DNA of 64,000 nucleotides from Thiobacillus sp. (lineage in GTDB: Bacteria > Pseudomonadota > Gammaproteobacteria > Burkholderiales > Thiobacillaceae). The stretch covers positions 1-64,000 of the forward strand of contig JAABQU010000244.1 of the NCBI GenBank assembly GCA_011391285.1, in the 5' to 3' direction. Position 1 is the stretch's first letter, and every line of letters starts with the position of its first letter. A program made the translations under genes and the position numbers. Under the pieces are notes generated by a model that did no database searches, was not told where the DNA came from, and worked only from the letters and a program-made list of their open reading frames with translations. Below are positions 33,978 through 44,701 of this stretch, piece by piece.

Positions 33978-35123
33978 ATGTTGCGTTATTCACTTATACC
34001 CTTGATTCTGCTGGCGTCTGTCGCTCATGCGGCTCCGCTCACCCTCGGCGTTGTGCTGGACCAGAATGAATCACTCACGGATCAAGCCACGACCCAGCGC
34101 TATCGCGCTTTCGTCAAAGATGTTGAAAAGTCCGTTGGTGAGCCGGTTCGCCTGCAGTATTTCAAGCGTGGCTTTGCCGCCATCAAGGGCGCCAAGGAAG
34201 GCTCCCTGGACATGGTCTTCGGCCCCGCCCAAGTCATCGCCAACCTTGGCAAGTTCAAATTTGAACCCATCGTCAAGACCGAGGAGATGACCGCGGTCTC
34301 GTTCGTTGCCGGCCCGAAATACGCGGGATCGCTCACCACCAAATCCGGCGCCAAGCTGGGCCTTCCTGACTACGAGTCCTTGGTGGGCGGGATCGCGCGC
34401 AGCGAAATCAACAGCCGCGGGCTGGCCAAGACCGACTTCAGCGAAATGAAATTTCATCGCATGGCCGAAGCGCCCCTGTACGGGCTGAAAATTGGCCGCT
34501 ATGACCTTGCTGTAGCAACTGCCGAAGAGGCCAAGACCTGGACGGCCGCAAACGGTGGACGCATCGTATCCACCAGCGCGACCGTACCCTTGCGCGCCCT
34601 GAGCGTCCAAACCGAGCGGATGCCGGCCGACGTCCAGCAAAAACTGTCCGCGTCGCTGCAAAAAAGCAACAGCCTCAATCTCGCCATGAATGCGGCTTCC
34701 AAGGCGGATTTCAAGAGCGTTGCGTCGATGCTGAACACCACCCCCACCAGCCTGCCCGGCGCCAAGATCATCTCCGCTGCCGAGGCCAAGTCGCTGATCG
34801 AAAAAGGGGTGCCGGTCTATGACGTGCGCCACGAAGAAGAATTCAAGAAGGCCCATGTGCCTTCTTCCATCTCAGTGCCTTACAAGGAAGGCAGCGCCAA
34901 GGAAGTCGACTTCGATCGGGGTGACGACCAGTTCGCACTCAACAAGCTTCCCAAGGACAAAAACGCACCGTTCATGATGTATTGCGACGGCACCATCTGC
35001 TGGAAGAGCTACAAGTCGGCTGTCATGGCAATCGAGGCGGGCTGGAAGAACGTCTACTGGTTCCGCGGCGGTTTCCCGGAGTGGAAAGAAGCCGGGCTGC
35101 CCATCGACGCAAAGCAAAACTAA
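33978..35123 (+). CDS. PhnD-like periplasmic binding protein fused to a rhodanese domain
   Basis: A 381-residue exported protein with an unusual fusion. After a signal peptide (SLIPLILLASVAHA), residues about 20-255 form a phosphate/phosphonate-type substrate-binding fold (VGEPVRLQYFKRGFAAIKGA, LDMVFGPAQVIANLGKF, FHRMAEAPLYGLKIGRYDLA). Residues about 265-378 form a rhodanese domain (VPVYDVRHEEEFKKAHVPSS) with active-site loop CDGTICWKS; two cysteines are in this loop. No transporter permease or ATPase is nearby, so it may be a stand-alone sensor or sulfur-handling enzyme. A terminator follows. Confidence 0.8.
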   Translation: MLRYSLIPLILLASVAHAAPLTLGVVLDQNESLTDQATTQRYRAFVKDVEKSVGEPVRLQYFKRGFAAIKGAKEGSLDMVFGPAQVIANLGKFKFEPIVKTEEMTAVSFVAGPKYAGSLTTKSGAKLGLPDYESLVGGIARSEINSRGLAKTDFSEMKFHRMAEAPLYGLKIGRYDLAVATAEEAKTWTAANGGRIVSTSATVPLRALSVQTERMPADVQQKLSASLQKSNSLNLAMNAASKADFKSVASMLNTTPTSLPGAKIISAAEAKSLIEKGVPVYDVRHEEEFKKAHVPSSISVPYKEGSAKEVDFDRGDDQFALNKLPKDKNAPFMMYCDGTICWKSYKSAVMAIEAGWKNVYWFRGGFPEWKEAGLPIDAKQN

Positions 35124-35144
35124 ATCCTTGCTCCCCTGCGAAGC

Positions 35145-35172
35145 AAAAAGCCCGGCCTCGCCGGGCTTTTTT
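35145..35172 (+). terminator. Rho-independent terminator
   Basis: AAAAAGCCCGGC-CTC-GCCGGGCTTTTTT, a strong hairpin with a T run, 22 bases after the rhodanese-fusion stop. The A-rich side makes it able to act in both directions. Confidence 0.9.
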
Positions 35173-35245
35173 GTTGGCCTGCTTTTTCCCTGTCTGACCC
35201 CGAAAATCCTCTACATTGAAAGCCGGTCTTTACATGACGGGCGCA

Positions 35246-35823
35246 ATGGGCAAGCACATCCTTCTGATCCAGAGCCACCCCGACAACATCCAGCAGCACT
35301 TCTGCCACGCGCTGGCGGATGCCTATGCCGAGGGTGCGGCCACGAGGTCCGGCGCATCGACGTCGCCACGCTGGACTTCCCGCTCCTGCGCAGTCCCGCC
35401 AACTGGGAACACGGCAGCCTGCCGCCCGGCCTGGCTGCGGCCCAGGACGACATCCGCTGGGCCGGGCACCTCGTACTTTTTTTTCCGCTCTGGCTCGGAG
35501 ACATGCCCGCGCTGTTGAAGGGTTTTCTGGAACAGGTGCTGCGCCCCGGCTTCGCCATCGAACGCAGCGACAGCCACGCCGCGTTCAAGATAGGCCTCGC
35601 CGGACGCTCAGCACGCGTCGTCGTCACCATGGGCATGCCCGCGGCGATCTACCGCTGGGTGTTCCGCGCCCACAGCGTGCGCGCGCTTGAGCGCAACATC
35701 CTCGGCTTCGTGGGCTTCGCCCCGGTGCACGAAACGCTCATCGGCAACGTCGGCAATCTGAATGCCAAGCAGGCCGCGAAGTGGCTGGGCAAGCTCAAAA
35801 AAGCGGGGGCAGAAGGCGAATGA
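35246..35823 (+). pseudogene. Frameshifted NAD(P)H quinone oxidoreductase (flavodoxin fold)
   Basis: The gene reads MGKHILLIQSHPDNIQQHFC to about 35338 in one frame, then continues in another frame as GHEVRRIDVATLDFPLLRSP to the stop at 35823. The two parts join as one flavodoxin-like NAD(P)H dehydrogenase (quinone) of about 192 residues, with the FMN-binding strands and the GDMPALLKGFLEQVLRPGFA segment. One base seems to be missing near 35336-35340 (GCGGCC where GCGGGCC would restore the frame). This is either a recent inactivating mutation or a sequencing error; everything past the shift looks well preserved. A start at 35234 is also possible. Confidence 0.75.
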
Positions 35824-35998
35824 ATCAAGCCGCCGAGCAGTCAATGCCCTGCAAAGGGTTGTCGCTCTTTCCTTGGAGAAGAATTTCCATGACCCAGACA
35901 AAACAACACGGCTTATCGGGTGTGCAGGATCGCTTGGTTTTTTCCGCGACACCGCTTAAATAGGATCATCAGATCGCACGCAATCATGGAGACGACAG

Positions 35999-36451
35999 AT
36001 GGACGACGCGATTAGAAGCAAGATTCTGGCATTGCTGGATCAACACCGGATCATGACGATTGCCACCTTAAGGCCGGATGGCTGGCCGCAGGCGACGACC
36101 GTCGGCTACGTCAACGAAGGGCTCACCCTGTACTTTCTCTGTGGTCTGGACAGCCAGAAGGCAGCGAACCTGGCGCACGATGACCGGGTGTCGCTGGCTA
36201 TTGATCACGACACGCCGGACCTGATGGCGATCACCGGCCTCTCCATGGCGGCGCGGGCGCAAAAGGTCGTCGACCGGGATGAGGCGAACACGGTCCTGCG
36301 CATGCTCCCGCTGAAGTATCCGGAAAATATCGCCGTACCGGTGGCGATGCCAACACCGGAGGATGTCCATATATTCCGCGTGACGCCGACGGTCATCTCC
36401 GTGCTCGATTATTCCAAAGGCTTCGGCCACACAGAGCTCGTCACCTGCTGA
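35999..36451 (+). CDS. Pyridoxamine 5'-phosphate oxidase-family (PNPOx-like) protein
   Basis: A 150-residue single-domain split-barrel protein, starting MDDAIRSKILALLDQHRIMT and continuing IATLRPDGWPQATTVGYVNE, the typical first strands of FMN- or F420-binding PNPOx proteins. The segment HIFRVTPTVISVLDYSKGFG closes the barrel. Substrate unknown. It stands alone between the frameshifted gene and the zinc-ribbon gene. The 175-base gap before it (35824-35998) shows no gene. It is not close in sequence to the PNPOx proteins at 10.4-12.2 kb. Confidence 0.75.
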   Translation: MDDAIRSKILALLDQHRIMTIATLRPDGWPQATTVGYVNEGLTLYFLCGLDSQKAANLAHDDRVSLAIDHDTPDLMAITGLSMAARAQKVVDRDEANTVLRMLPLKYPENIAVPVAMPTPEDVHIFRVTPTVISVLDYSKGFGHTELVTC

Positions 36452-36482
36452 GCGTTTTCCGGGATGAGCGTAGGGAGTCATC

Positions 36483-36522
36483 AGTGGTCATACGAGGCAG
36501 AAAGACTGGGTGAGTGACCACT
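36483..36522. repeat. Inverted repeat AGTGGTCA/TGACCACT
   Basis: Eight-base arms at 36483-36490 and 36515-36522 with a 24-base loop, between the convergent PNPOx and zinc-ribbon genes. No T run, so terminator function is doubtful. Confidence 0.3.
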
Positions 36523-36555
36523 CCCGACCCTAAGCGGGCAATCGATAGAGTAGGG

Positions 36556-36888
36556 TTACTTGAAGGCTCGACCCATCAGACGACCAAGTGCCCGCCCAGT
36601 TGCGTGGGCGGTCTTTGACGGCGGGGGCGGTGTGTCCACGGCGAGCGCTACCTGTTCAGGCAAGCTCTCCCGAAGAAACTTAATCGCCATAGGTGACCCC
36701 GCAGGAATTAGCGCAGTTTGTCCGCAGGACGGGCATGCGTCGTGTCTGGATGACAGCCGCCATACCGAATAGATGAGTCCGGGCACAATGAAGCAAAGCC
36801 ACAAGGCGAGTTCAACCCCAAAGCTCCCTTTCGTGGCAGTTGCAGGCTCACCTACGTAGCCGCATGCTGTACAAACTATCTTAGCCAT
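36556..36888 (-). CDS. Zinc-ribbon membrane protein
   Basis: A 110-residue protein with CTACGY at the N-terminus and CPSCGQ near residue 53, forming a split zinc ribbon around a transmembrane helix (VELALWLCFIVPGLIYSVWR). The C-terminal half is basic with PPPPSKTAHATGRALG. Such architecture occurs in many uncharacterised bacterial proteins. It is isolated: 216 bases without a recognised gene separate it from the gyrB 3' end. Base composition in this stretch is visibly lower in G+C than in neighbouring housekeeping genes, which may hint at acquisition. Confidence 0.65.
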   Translation of the reverse strand: MAKIVCTACGYVGEPATATKGSFGVELALWLCFIVPGLIYSVWRLSSRHDACPSCGQTALIPAGSPMAIKFLRESLPEQVALAVDTPPPPSKTAHATGRALGRLMGRAFK

Positions 36889-37104
36889 TCGACCCTCCTA
36901 ATTAGTATGAAGGTATTGTGGCATACACATACAACAGCGGGGCTGTCAGGTTTACTGTCCAAACGTCCGCTTCTGGCCGATAACTGACAGCCAGAAAATT
37001 TACACTGTGGTGTGCACGCGCTGGAAAAAGAGAAAGCCAACCGGTCTGGTTGGCCTTCAATTTGCCTTATCAGCGCATTCCGTTTACTCACGGAACGAGC
37101 GTTA

Positions 37105-39606
<2,502 letters not shown>

Positions 39607-39646
39607 CTATCGGTTGTTGCAGGGTGAAATCGGTCGCGTAACGAAC

Positions 39647-40750
39647 CTAGATACGCATGGGCATCACGACATATTTGAAGCCCGGTTCGCCTTCGCTGGT
39701 CAGCAGCATGCTGCTGTTGGCGTCTCCCAGAGACAGCGTGATTTCGTCGGTGTTGACCGCTCCCAGGCCGTCCAGCAGGTAGGTCACGTTGAAACCGACG
39801 TCGAGGGGATCGCCGTTGTAGCTGACTTCGATTTCGTCGGCCGCTTCTTCCTGTTCGTTGTTGTTGCAGACGATGCCGAGGGTGTTCTCGCTCATCACCA
39901 AACGGACGCCACGGAATTTCTCGTTCGAAAGGATCGCAGCGCGCTGCAGTGCCTGCATCACGCTCTGGCGGTTGGCCTTGAGGTGGCGCGGCTGATTGGC
40001 CGGAATCACGCGCTGGTAGTCGGGGAACTTGCCGTCGACGACCTTGGTGACCAGTTCGGTGCCGGGCAGGGTGATGGTGACCTGGTTGGCGCCGATGCGC
40101 AGTTCGACTGCGTCGTCGACATCGTTCAGCAGCTTCGACAGTTCGACCACGGTCTTGCGCGGAATGATCACTTCGCGTGCTTCGGCTGCGGTTTCCAGTT
40201 CGGTTTCAGCGTAGCTGAGACGGTGGCCGTCGGTGGCGACCACGCGCAGCTGCTTGCCGTCCAGCACCAGCAGCATGCCGTTGAGGTAATAGCGGATGTC
40301 CTGGCTCGCCATGGCGAACTGCACCAGTTGCAACAAACGCTTCAGGGTTTTCTGCGGCACGCGGATCGCCTCGCCCAGACCGGCACCGGTTTCAACGCGC
40401 GGGAAATCGGCGGCCGGCAGGGTTTGCAGGGTGAAGCGCGACTTGCCTGCGCTCACCACGACCTGGCTGTCCTTGGTGTCGAGCTTGAGCTTGGCGGCGT
40501 CAGGCAGGGCGCGCACGATGTCGAAAAGCTTGCGCGCGGCAATGGTGATGGCGAAGTCTTCGCCCGCCTGCGCTTCGAGCTGAGTGCTGACCTGCAATTC
40601 CAGATCGGTTGCCAGCACGGTGAGCTTGTCGCCCTTTTTCTCGAGCAGGAGATTGGACAGGATCGGCAGGGTGTGACGACGCTCAACCACGCCAACCACG
40701 GCGGTGAGGGCAGCCAGAAGGGCGTTGCGTTCGCTTTGTATTAATAGCAT
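39647..40750 (-). CDS. dnaN: DNA polymerase III sliding clamp (beta subunit)
   Basis: Ring-shaped processivity clamp. The 367-residue protein shows the three-fold repeated clamp domain and family landmarks such as VVERRHTLPILSNLLLEKKG near the N-terminus, ATDGHRLSYAE in domain 2, and the C-terminal VVMPMRI that ends in the typical MPMR(L/I). Length equals the E. coli protein (366). It lies 179 bases after dnaA across the probable origin region and ahead of gyrB. Confidence 0.98.
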   Translation of the reverse strand: MLLIQSERNALLAALTAVVGVVERRHTLPILSNLLLEKKGDKLTVLATDLELQVSTQLEAQAGEDFAITIAARKLFDIVRALPDAAKLKLDTKDSQVVVSAGKSRFTLQTLPAADFPRVETGAGLGEAIRVPQKTLKRLLQLVQFAMASQDIRYYLNGMLLVLDGKQLRVVATDGHRLSYAETELETAAEAREVIIPRKTVVELSKLLNDVDDAVELRIGANQVTITLPGTELVTKVVDGKFPDYQRVIPANQPRHLKANRQSVMQALQRAAILSNEKFRGVRLVMSENTLGIVCNNNEQEEAADEIEVSYNGDPLDVGFNVTYLLDGLGAVNTDEITLSLGDANSSMLLTSEGEPGFKYVVMPMRI

Positions 40751-40790
40751 TTATATATTCCTGAGAATCATAATAAAGGCGGCTCAAATC

Positions 40791-40799
40791 TGGGGATAA
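40791..40799 (-). promoter_or_regulatory. DnaA box (one mismatch)
   Basis: TGGGGATAA on the plus strand, the complement of TTATCCCCA; one mismatch to the TTATCCACA consensus. Confidence 0.5.
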
Positions 40800-40844
40800 G
40801 CCTTTTCACTTAATAAAAACAGCCATTTACCATCCAATTTGGGG

Positions 40845-40853
40845 TGTGGATAA
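40845..40853 (-). promoter_or_regulatory. DnaA box (perfect)
   Basis: TGTGGATAA on the plus strand, the exact complement of TTATCCACA. Confidence 0.8.
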
Positions 40854-40912
40854 ATGTCCCGAAGCGCGGGACGGATGGGGATAGTTTTTCCCTTCCGTCG
40901 GCACGACCCGCC

Positions 40913-40921
40913 TTATCCACA
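40913..40921 (+). promoter_or_regulatory. DnaA box (perfect)
   Basis: TTATCCACA, eight bases before the 3' end of dnaA and in opposite orientation to the box at 40845. Confidence 0.8.
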
Positions 40922-40929
40922 TTTCATCC

Positions 40930-42270
40930 TCAGCCTGTCAGGCTTTGCAGCAACACCAGATAGTCGCGTCCGATGTCGGCTTCCGTCTCACGCAACTCGG
41001 CCACCTTGCGGCACGCATGGATCACCGTGGTGTGGTCGCGCCCGCCAAACGATTCGCCGATCTCCGGCAAACTCTGGTTCGTCAGTTCCTTGGCCAGCGC
41101 CATGGCGATCTGGCGTGGGCGGGCCAGGTTGCGGGTGCGCTTCTTGGAAAACATGTCGGCGACCTTGATCTTGTAGAAGTCGGCGACGGTCTTCTGGATG
41201 TTTTCGATCGAAACGATGCGCGAGGTCGAGGCAATGAGGTCGCGCAGCGCTTCCTTCACCAACTCGAGGGAGATCGGCTTTTCGTGGAAACGCGAAAACG
41301 CGATCACCCGCTTCAGCGCGCCTTCGAGTTCACGCACGTTGGAGCGCACCTGCTTGGCAATGAAGAAGGCGACGTTCTCGTCGAGCTTGATGTTTTCAGC
41401 CTGCGCCTTGGCCAGCAGGATGGCGACCCGCATTTCCAGTTCCGGAGGCTCGACGGCCACCGTCAGGCCCCAGGCAAAGCGTGATTTCAGGCGATCGTCC
41501 AGTCCGGTGATTTCCTTGGGGAAGGTGTCGCAGGTGATGACGATCTGCTTCTTGTTCTCGATCAGCGAATTGAAGACGTAGAAGAACTCTTCCTGGGTGC
41601 GGTCCTTCTTGGCCAGGAACTGGATGTCGTCGATCAGCAGCAAATCCAGCGACATGTAGCGTCGCTTGAGATCGTCGAACTGCTTGTTCAAATAGGCTTT
41701 GACCACGTCGTCCACATAATCGTTGGCGTGGATGTAGCTGATGCGCGCCTCGGGGTTGGCCTGGCGCACGGTGTTGCCGATAGCCTGCAGCAGGTGGGTC
41801 TTGCCCAGGCCTACACCGCCATACACAAACAGCGGGTTGTAGGCGACGCCGGGATTGTCGGCAATCTGCAGCGCGGCGGCGCGCGCCAGCTGGTTGGCAC
41901 GGCCGGACACGAAGTTGTCGAAATTGAAACCGGGATTGATCCGCAGGCCAATCTGGGTCGGTGCTGCGACGGTTGCTGCAGCAGGCGCAGGATTTGATGG
42001 GGCGGCGGGGGAGGGAGCGCGCGGCGCGGCGGTTTTCTTCCCGAGCGCATAGGTGATCGCCACCGGGCGTGCATAAAACTCCTGCGCCCAGGCATCGATG
42101 TGTTCGGCAAACTTTTCCCGCACCCAGTCCATTACGAAATGATTGGGCGCCAGAATGCGGACATCGCCGCCCGCATCATCCAATACAAGGGGCTTGATCC
42201 ATGTGCTGAATTGCTGCTGGGTCAGGTTGGCGCGGAAGCGCTCTTGGCAAAGGTCCCAGAAGGAATCCAT
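40930..42270 (-). CDS. dnaA: Chromosomal replication initiator DnaA
   Basis: AAA+ protein that binds DnaA boxes and opens oriC. ATG 42270 gives 446 residues beginning [20 protein letters not shown]; an upstream in-frame ATG at 42300 would add ten residues. Landmarks: Walker [18 protein letters not shown], Walker [21 protein letters not shown], sensor regions, and the domain IV DNA-binding signature [19 protein letters not shown]. Between domains I and III lies a short Ala/Pro-rich linker ([18 protein letters not shown]). Transcription runs toward dnaN and away from rpmH. Confidence 0.98.
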   Translation of the reverse strand: MDSFWDLCQERFRANLTQQQFSTWIKPLVLDDAGGDVRILAPNHFVMDWVREKFAEHIDAWAQEFYARPVAITYALGKKTAAPRAPSPAAPSNPAPAAATVAAPTQIGLRINPGFNFDNFVSGRANQLARAAALQIADNPGVAYNPLFVYGGVGLGKTHLLQAIGNTVRQANPEARISYIHANDYVDDVVKAYLNKQFDDLKRRYMSLDLLLIDDIQFLAKKDRTQEEFFYVFNSLIENKKQIVITCDTFPKEITGLDDRLKSRFAWGLTVAVEPPELEMRVAILLAKAQAENIKLDENVAFFIAKQVRSNVRELEGALKRVIAFSRFHEKPISLELVKEALRDLIASTSRIVSIENIQKTVADFYKIKVADMFSKKRTRNLARPRQIAMALAKELTNQSLPEIGESFGGRDHTTVIHACRKVAELRETEADIGRDYLVLLQSLTG

Positions 42271-42337
42271 AGTCGAGGGGTGGGAGGCATAAAGCTGCAT
42301 GGGATTCGATCGCGAATCTTACTCTCCTTCGACCAGG

Positions 42338-42346
42338 TTATCCACA
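42338..42346 (+). promoter_or_regulatory. DnaA box (perfect) in the dnaA-rpmH gap
   Basis: TTATCCACA flanked as GGTTATCCACAGG. It lies 68 bases before the chosen dnaA start, where it could serve autoregulation of dnaA or a second part of the origin. Confidence 0.75.
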
Positions 42347-42388
42347 GGCAAAATTGCCCCAGGCGCTGTCCAGCCTGTCACGGTGAAC

Positions 42389-42418
42389 TTGACATCTCCC
42401 CCCGGGGGCAGGTCTAAT
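42389..42418 (+). promoter_or_regulatory. Sigma-70-type promoter of rpmH-rnpA
   Basis: A perfect TTGACA (42389-42394) and TCTAAT (42413-42418) with an 18-base spacer, followed by an 82-base leader to the rpmH ATG. A strong promoter is expected for a ribosomal protein gene. Confidence 0.7.
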
Positions 42419-42500
42419 ACGCGGTTTTTCAACAGATTTTTTTGTGTTTGGCCACCCGGCTTCGCGGGACTTGGCCGACGCCAGCCTGAAAGGATAAGCC

Positions 42501-42635
42501 ATGAAACGTACTTACCAGCCGTCCACCGTCCGTCGCAAGCGCACCCACGGTTTCCGCGCCCGCATGAAAACCAAGGCAGGCCGTGCCATTATCAATGCAC
42601 GCCGTGCCAAGGGCCGCGCGCGTCTGGCTGTCTAA
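42501..42635 (+). CDS. rpmH: 50S ribosomal protein L34
   Basis: Small basic ribosomal protein of 44 residues: [20 protein letters not shown] at the start and [12 protein letters not shown] at the end, matching the family along its whole length. A GAAAGGA ribosome-binding site lies at 42488-42494, six bases before the ATG. It begins the plus-strand arm of the origin cluster, opposite dnaA, followed by rnpA. Confidence 0.97.
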   Translation: MKRTYQPSTVRRKRTHGFRARMKTKAGRAIINARRAKGRARLAV

Positions 42636-42664
42636 TCGACACGCTACCCAAGCAGGCGGAGGGC

Positions 42665-43051
42665 GTGCGCCTGCGCGACGCGCGCTTGGTCGAGAAGGCG
42701 GACTTCGATCGGGTGTTTGCTGACAACCAGCGTGCCCGAACCGACTTTCTCCTGGTGATGGCACGGCCCAATCAGGTGGGCTATCCGCGATTGGGAATGG
42801 TGATTGCCAAGCGCCTGCTTGCGCGCGCAGTGGACCGCAACCGCGTCAAGCGCTGCGTTCGCGAAAGCTTTCGCCAGGCCCTGCCGCAACTGCCCGCCTG
42901 CGATTTCGTCGTACGCCTGATTGCCAAGCCGGTTCCGGGCGATGAGGCACGGGATCTGTCACGCACGTTTAATCGTGCCGGCCAGCGAGCCATGGCAAAA
43001 TGGCCCAGCGCTCCGGCAGACCCAATCACGCCGGAATCTTCCCCCAACTAA
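42665..43051 (+). CDS. rnpA: Ribonuclease P protein component
   Basis: Protein cofactor of RNase P, which matures tRNA 5' ends. The frame reads VRLRDARLVEKADFDRVFAD, then ARPNQVGYPRLGMVIAKRLL and the RNR signature ARAVDRNRVKRCVRESFRQ. No ATG is available in the right place; GTG 42665 gives 128 residues, but the purine-rich GCGGAGGG before it is rather close, so the start is uncertain (TTG 42686 is another option). The frame continues open upstream through rpmH. Just 15 bases separate it from yidC, so the usual yidD gene is not between them. Confidence 0.9.
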   Translation: MRLRDARLVEKADFDRVFADNQRARTDFLLVMARPNQVGYPRLGMVIAKRLLARAVDRNRVKRCVRESFRQALPQLPACDFVVRLIAKPVPGDEARDLSRTFNRAGQRAMAKWPSAPADPITPESSPN

Positions 43052-43066
43052 ACGCGTCCCGTCTCA

Positions 43067-44701
43067 ATGGATAACCAGCGGCTGATTCTTTTCATCGTCT
43101 TTTCCTTCTCGCTGCTTTTGTTGTGGGAAGCCTGGCAGGGCACAAACGCACCCCCTCCGGTTGCCTCCAGCGCGACGAGCGAACCGGCCACCGGCGCCCC
43201 GACGCCCACCCAGGCACTGAATGCGCCGGTGGTATCGCCGGCACAGACCGGGCTGGCCAAAGGCCAGCGCGCCGTGGTCGAAACCGACGTGCTGCGCGCC
43301 ACCATCGACGCCAATGGCGGCGACCTGCGTGAGTTGCAGTTGCTGAAATACCGTGAGACGGAAGACAAGAACCAGGTCTTGACCCTGTTCGAGGACGCCC
43401 AGACTAGGCCGTATCTGGCACAAAGCGGTCTGGTAGGCGAAGGCTTGCCGACGCATCGCAGCGCGTTCCAGTTGAATCCGGGCACCTATCGCCTGGCCGG
43501 CGGGGCAGCACAACTGGAAGTGCCGATGGTGTGGACCGACCCCGCCACCGGTGTGCGCGTCGAAAAAACCTACATTTTCAAGCGCGGCAGCTATCAGATC
43601 GCGGTCCGGACCCGGGTGATCAACGGAGGCAGCCAGCCTATCGAGCTCACCCCCTATTACCAGTTCACCCGCCATGGGGAAGCGCCGCGCGGCGAATCCT
43701 TCTTCCTGTACACCTACACCGGCCCGGCGTTTTACACCGACGTCAGGAAATTCCAGAAAGTAGCATTCAAGGACATCCAGTCCGGCAAACCCGATTTCGA
43801 AAAGACCGCCGACAACGGCTGGGTGGGGATGGTGCAGCACCATTTCGTATCGGCCTGGCTGCCCGAGGGCAGCGTCAAGCGCGAGTACTACACGCGTGCG
43901 CTGGGCGATGGCCTGTACTCCGCCGGGATGATCCTGGCCGAAGGCACGCTTGAACCCGGCCAGCAAAAGACGTTCACTGTGCCGCTGTATGCCGGACCGC
44001 AAACCCAGGTCTTGCTGGAAAAGACCGCTCCGGGACTCGAACTCTCGCGTGACTATGGTTGGCTGACGCCGCTGGCGTATCCGATTTTCTGGTCGCTGGA
44101 AAAGATCGAACGCATCGTTGGCAACTGGGGCTGGGCCATCATCATCCTGACCCTTCTCATCAAGCTGGCGCTGTATCCGCTGTCGGCGGCAGGCTACAAG
44201 TCGATGGCCAAGATGAAGAAGCTGACCCCCCGCCTGAAACAGCTGAAGGAAACCTACGGCGATGACCGCGCCAAGCTGCATCAGGCGATGGCGGAAATGT
44301 ACAAGACGGAGAAGATCAACCCGCTCGGCGGCTGCCTGCCGATCCTGATCCAGATTCCGGTGTTCATTGCGCTGTACTGGGTGCTGCTGGCGGCGGTGGA
44401 AATGCGCGGCGCACCCTGGCTGGGCTGGATTACCGACCTGACTGCGCCCGACCCCTGGTTCATCCTGCCGGTCGTGATGGGCATCACCTCGATCCTGCAG
44501 GTCAAGCTGAACCCGCAGCCGATGGACCCGATGCAGGCCAAGATCATGATGATCATGCCGATCGCATTCACCGTGATGTTCGTGTTTTTCCCGGCTGGCC
44601 TGGTGCTGTACTGGGTGGTCAACAACATCCTGTCGATCGCGCAGCAATGGGCGATCAACCGGCAGGTCGAGGGCGCTCCGGCCCACAAATCCAAGGCTTA
44701 G
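43067..44701 (+). CDS. yidC: Membrane protein insertase YidC
   Basis: Inserts and folds inner-membrane proteins, alone or with SecYEG. The 544-residue protein has the N-terminal transmembrane helix (LILFIVFSFSLLLLWEAW), a large periplasmic domain (about 60-335) typical of Gram-negative YidC, and the conserved core: NWGWAIIILTLLIKLALYPL with the groove arginine/lysine region after it, MKKLTPRLKQLKETYGDD, INPLGGCLPILIQIPVFIAL and FVFFPAGLVLYWVVNNILSI. Length is normal. Its stop codon overlaps that of the convergent EAL gene. Confidence 0.97.
   Translation: MDNQRLILFIVFSFSLLLLWEAWQGTNAPPPVASSATSEPATGAPTPTQALNAPVVSPAQTGLAKGQRAVVETDVLRATIDANGGDLRELQLLKYRETEDKNQVLTLFEDAQTRPYLAQSGLVGEGLPTHRSAFQLNPGTYRLAGGAAQLEVPMVWTDPATGVRVEKTYIFKRGSYQIAVRTRVINGGSQPIELTPYYQFTRHGEAPRGESFFLYTYTGPAFYTDVRKFQKVAFKDIQSGKPDFEKTADNGWVGMVQHHFVSAWLPEGSVKREYYTRALGDGLYSAGMILAEGTLEPGQQKTFTVPLYAGPQTQVLLEKTAPGLELSRDYGWLTPLAYPIFWSLEKIERIVGNWGWAIIILTLLIKLALYPLSAAGYKSMAKMKKLTPRLKQLKETYGDDRAKLHQAMAEMYKTEKINPLGGCLPILIQIPVFIALYWVLLAAVEMRGAPWLGWITDLTAPDPWFILPVVMGITSILQVKLNPQPMDPMQAKIMMIMPIAFTVMFVFFPAGLVLYWVVNNILSIAQQWAINRQVEGAPAHKSKA

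Larger units (their letters stand above)
40751..40929. other. Candidate oriC segment (dnaA-dnaN intergenic region)
   Basis: This 179-base gap holds two perfect DnaA boxes and one with a single mismatch, plus A+T-rich runs (TTATATATTC at 40751-40760; CTTAATAAAAACAG around 40808-40821) that could unwind. Origins in this position are known in many bacteria. The dnaA-rpmH gap has one more box, so the functional origin might be bipartite. Confidence 0.6.

Noticed and set aside
35762..35959. A short open frame past the frameshifted gene
   Set aside because: It begins inside the flavodoxin-like gene in another frame, has no homology I recognise and no ribosome-binding site.
42299..42664. N-terminal extension of rnpA through rpmH
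   Set aside because: The frame is open by chance in the other frame of rpmH; RnpA homology starts only at about 42665.
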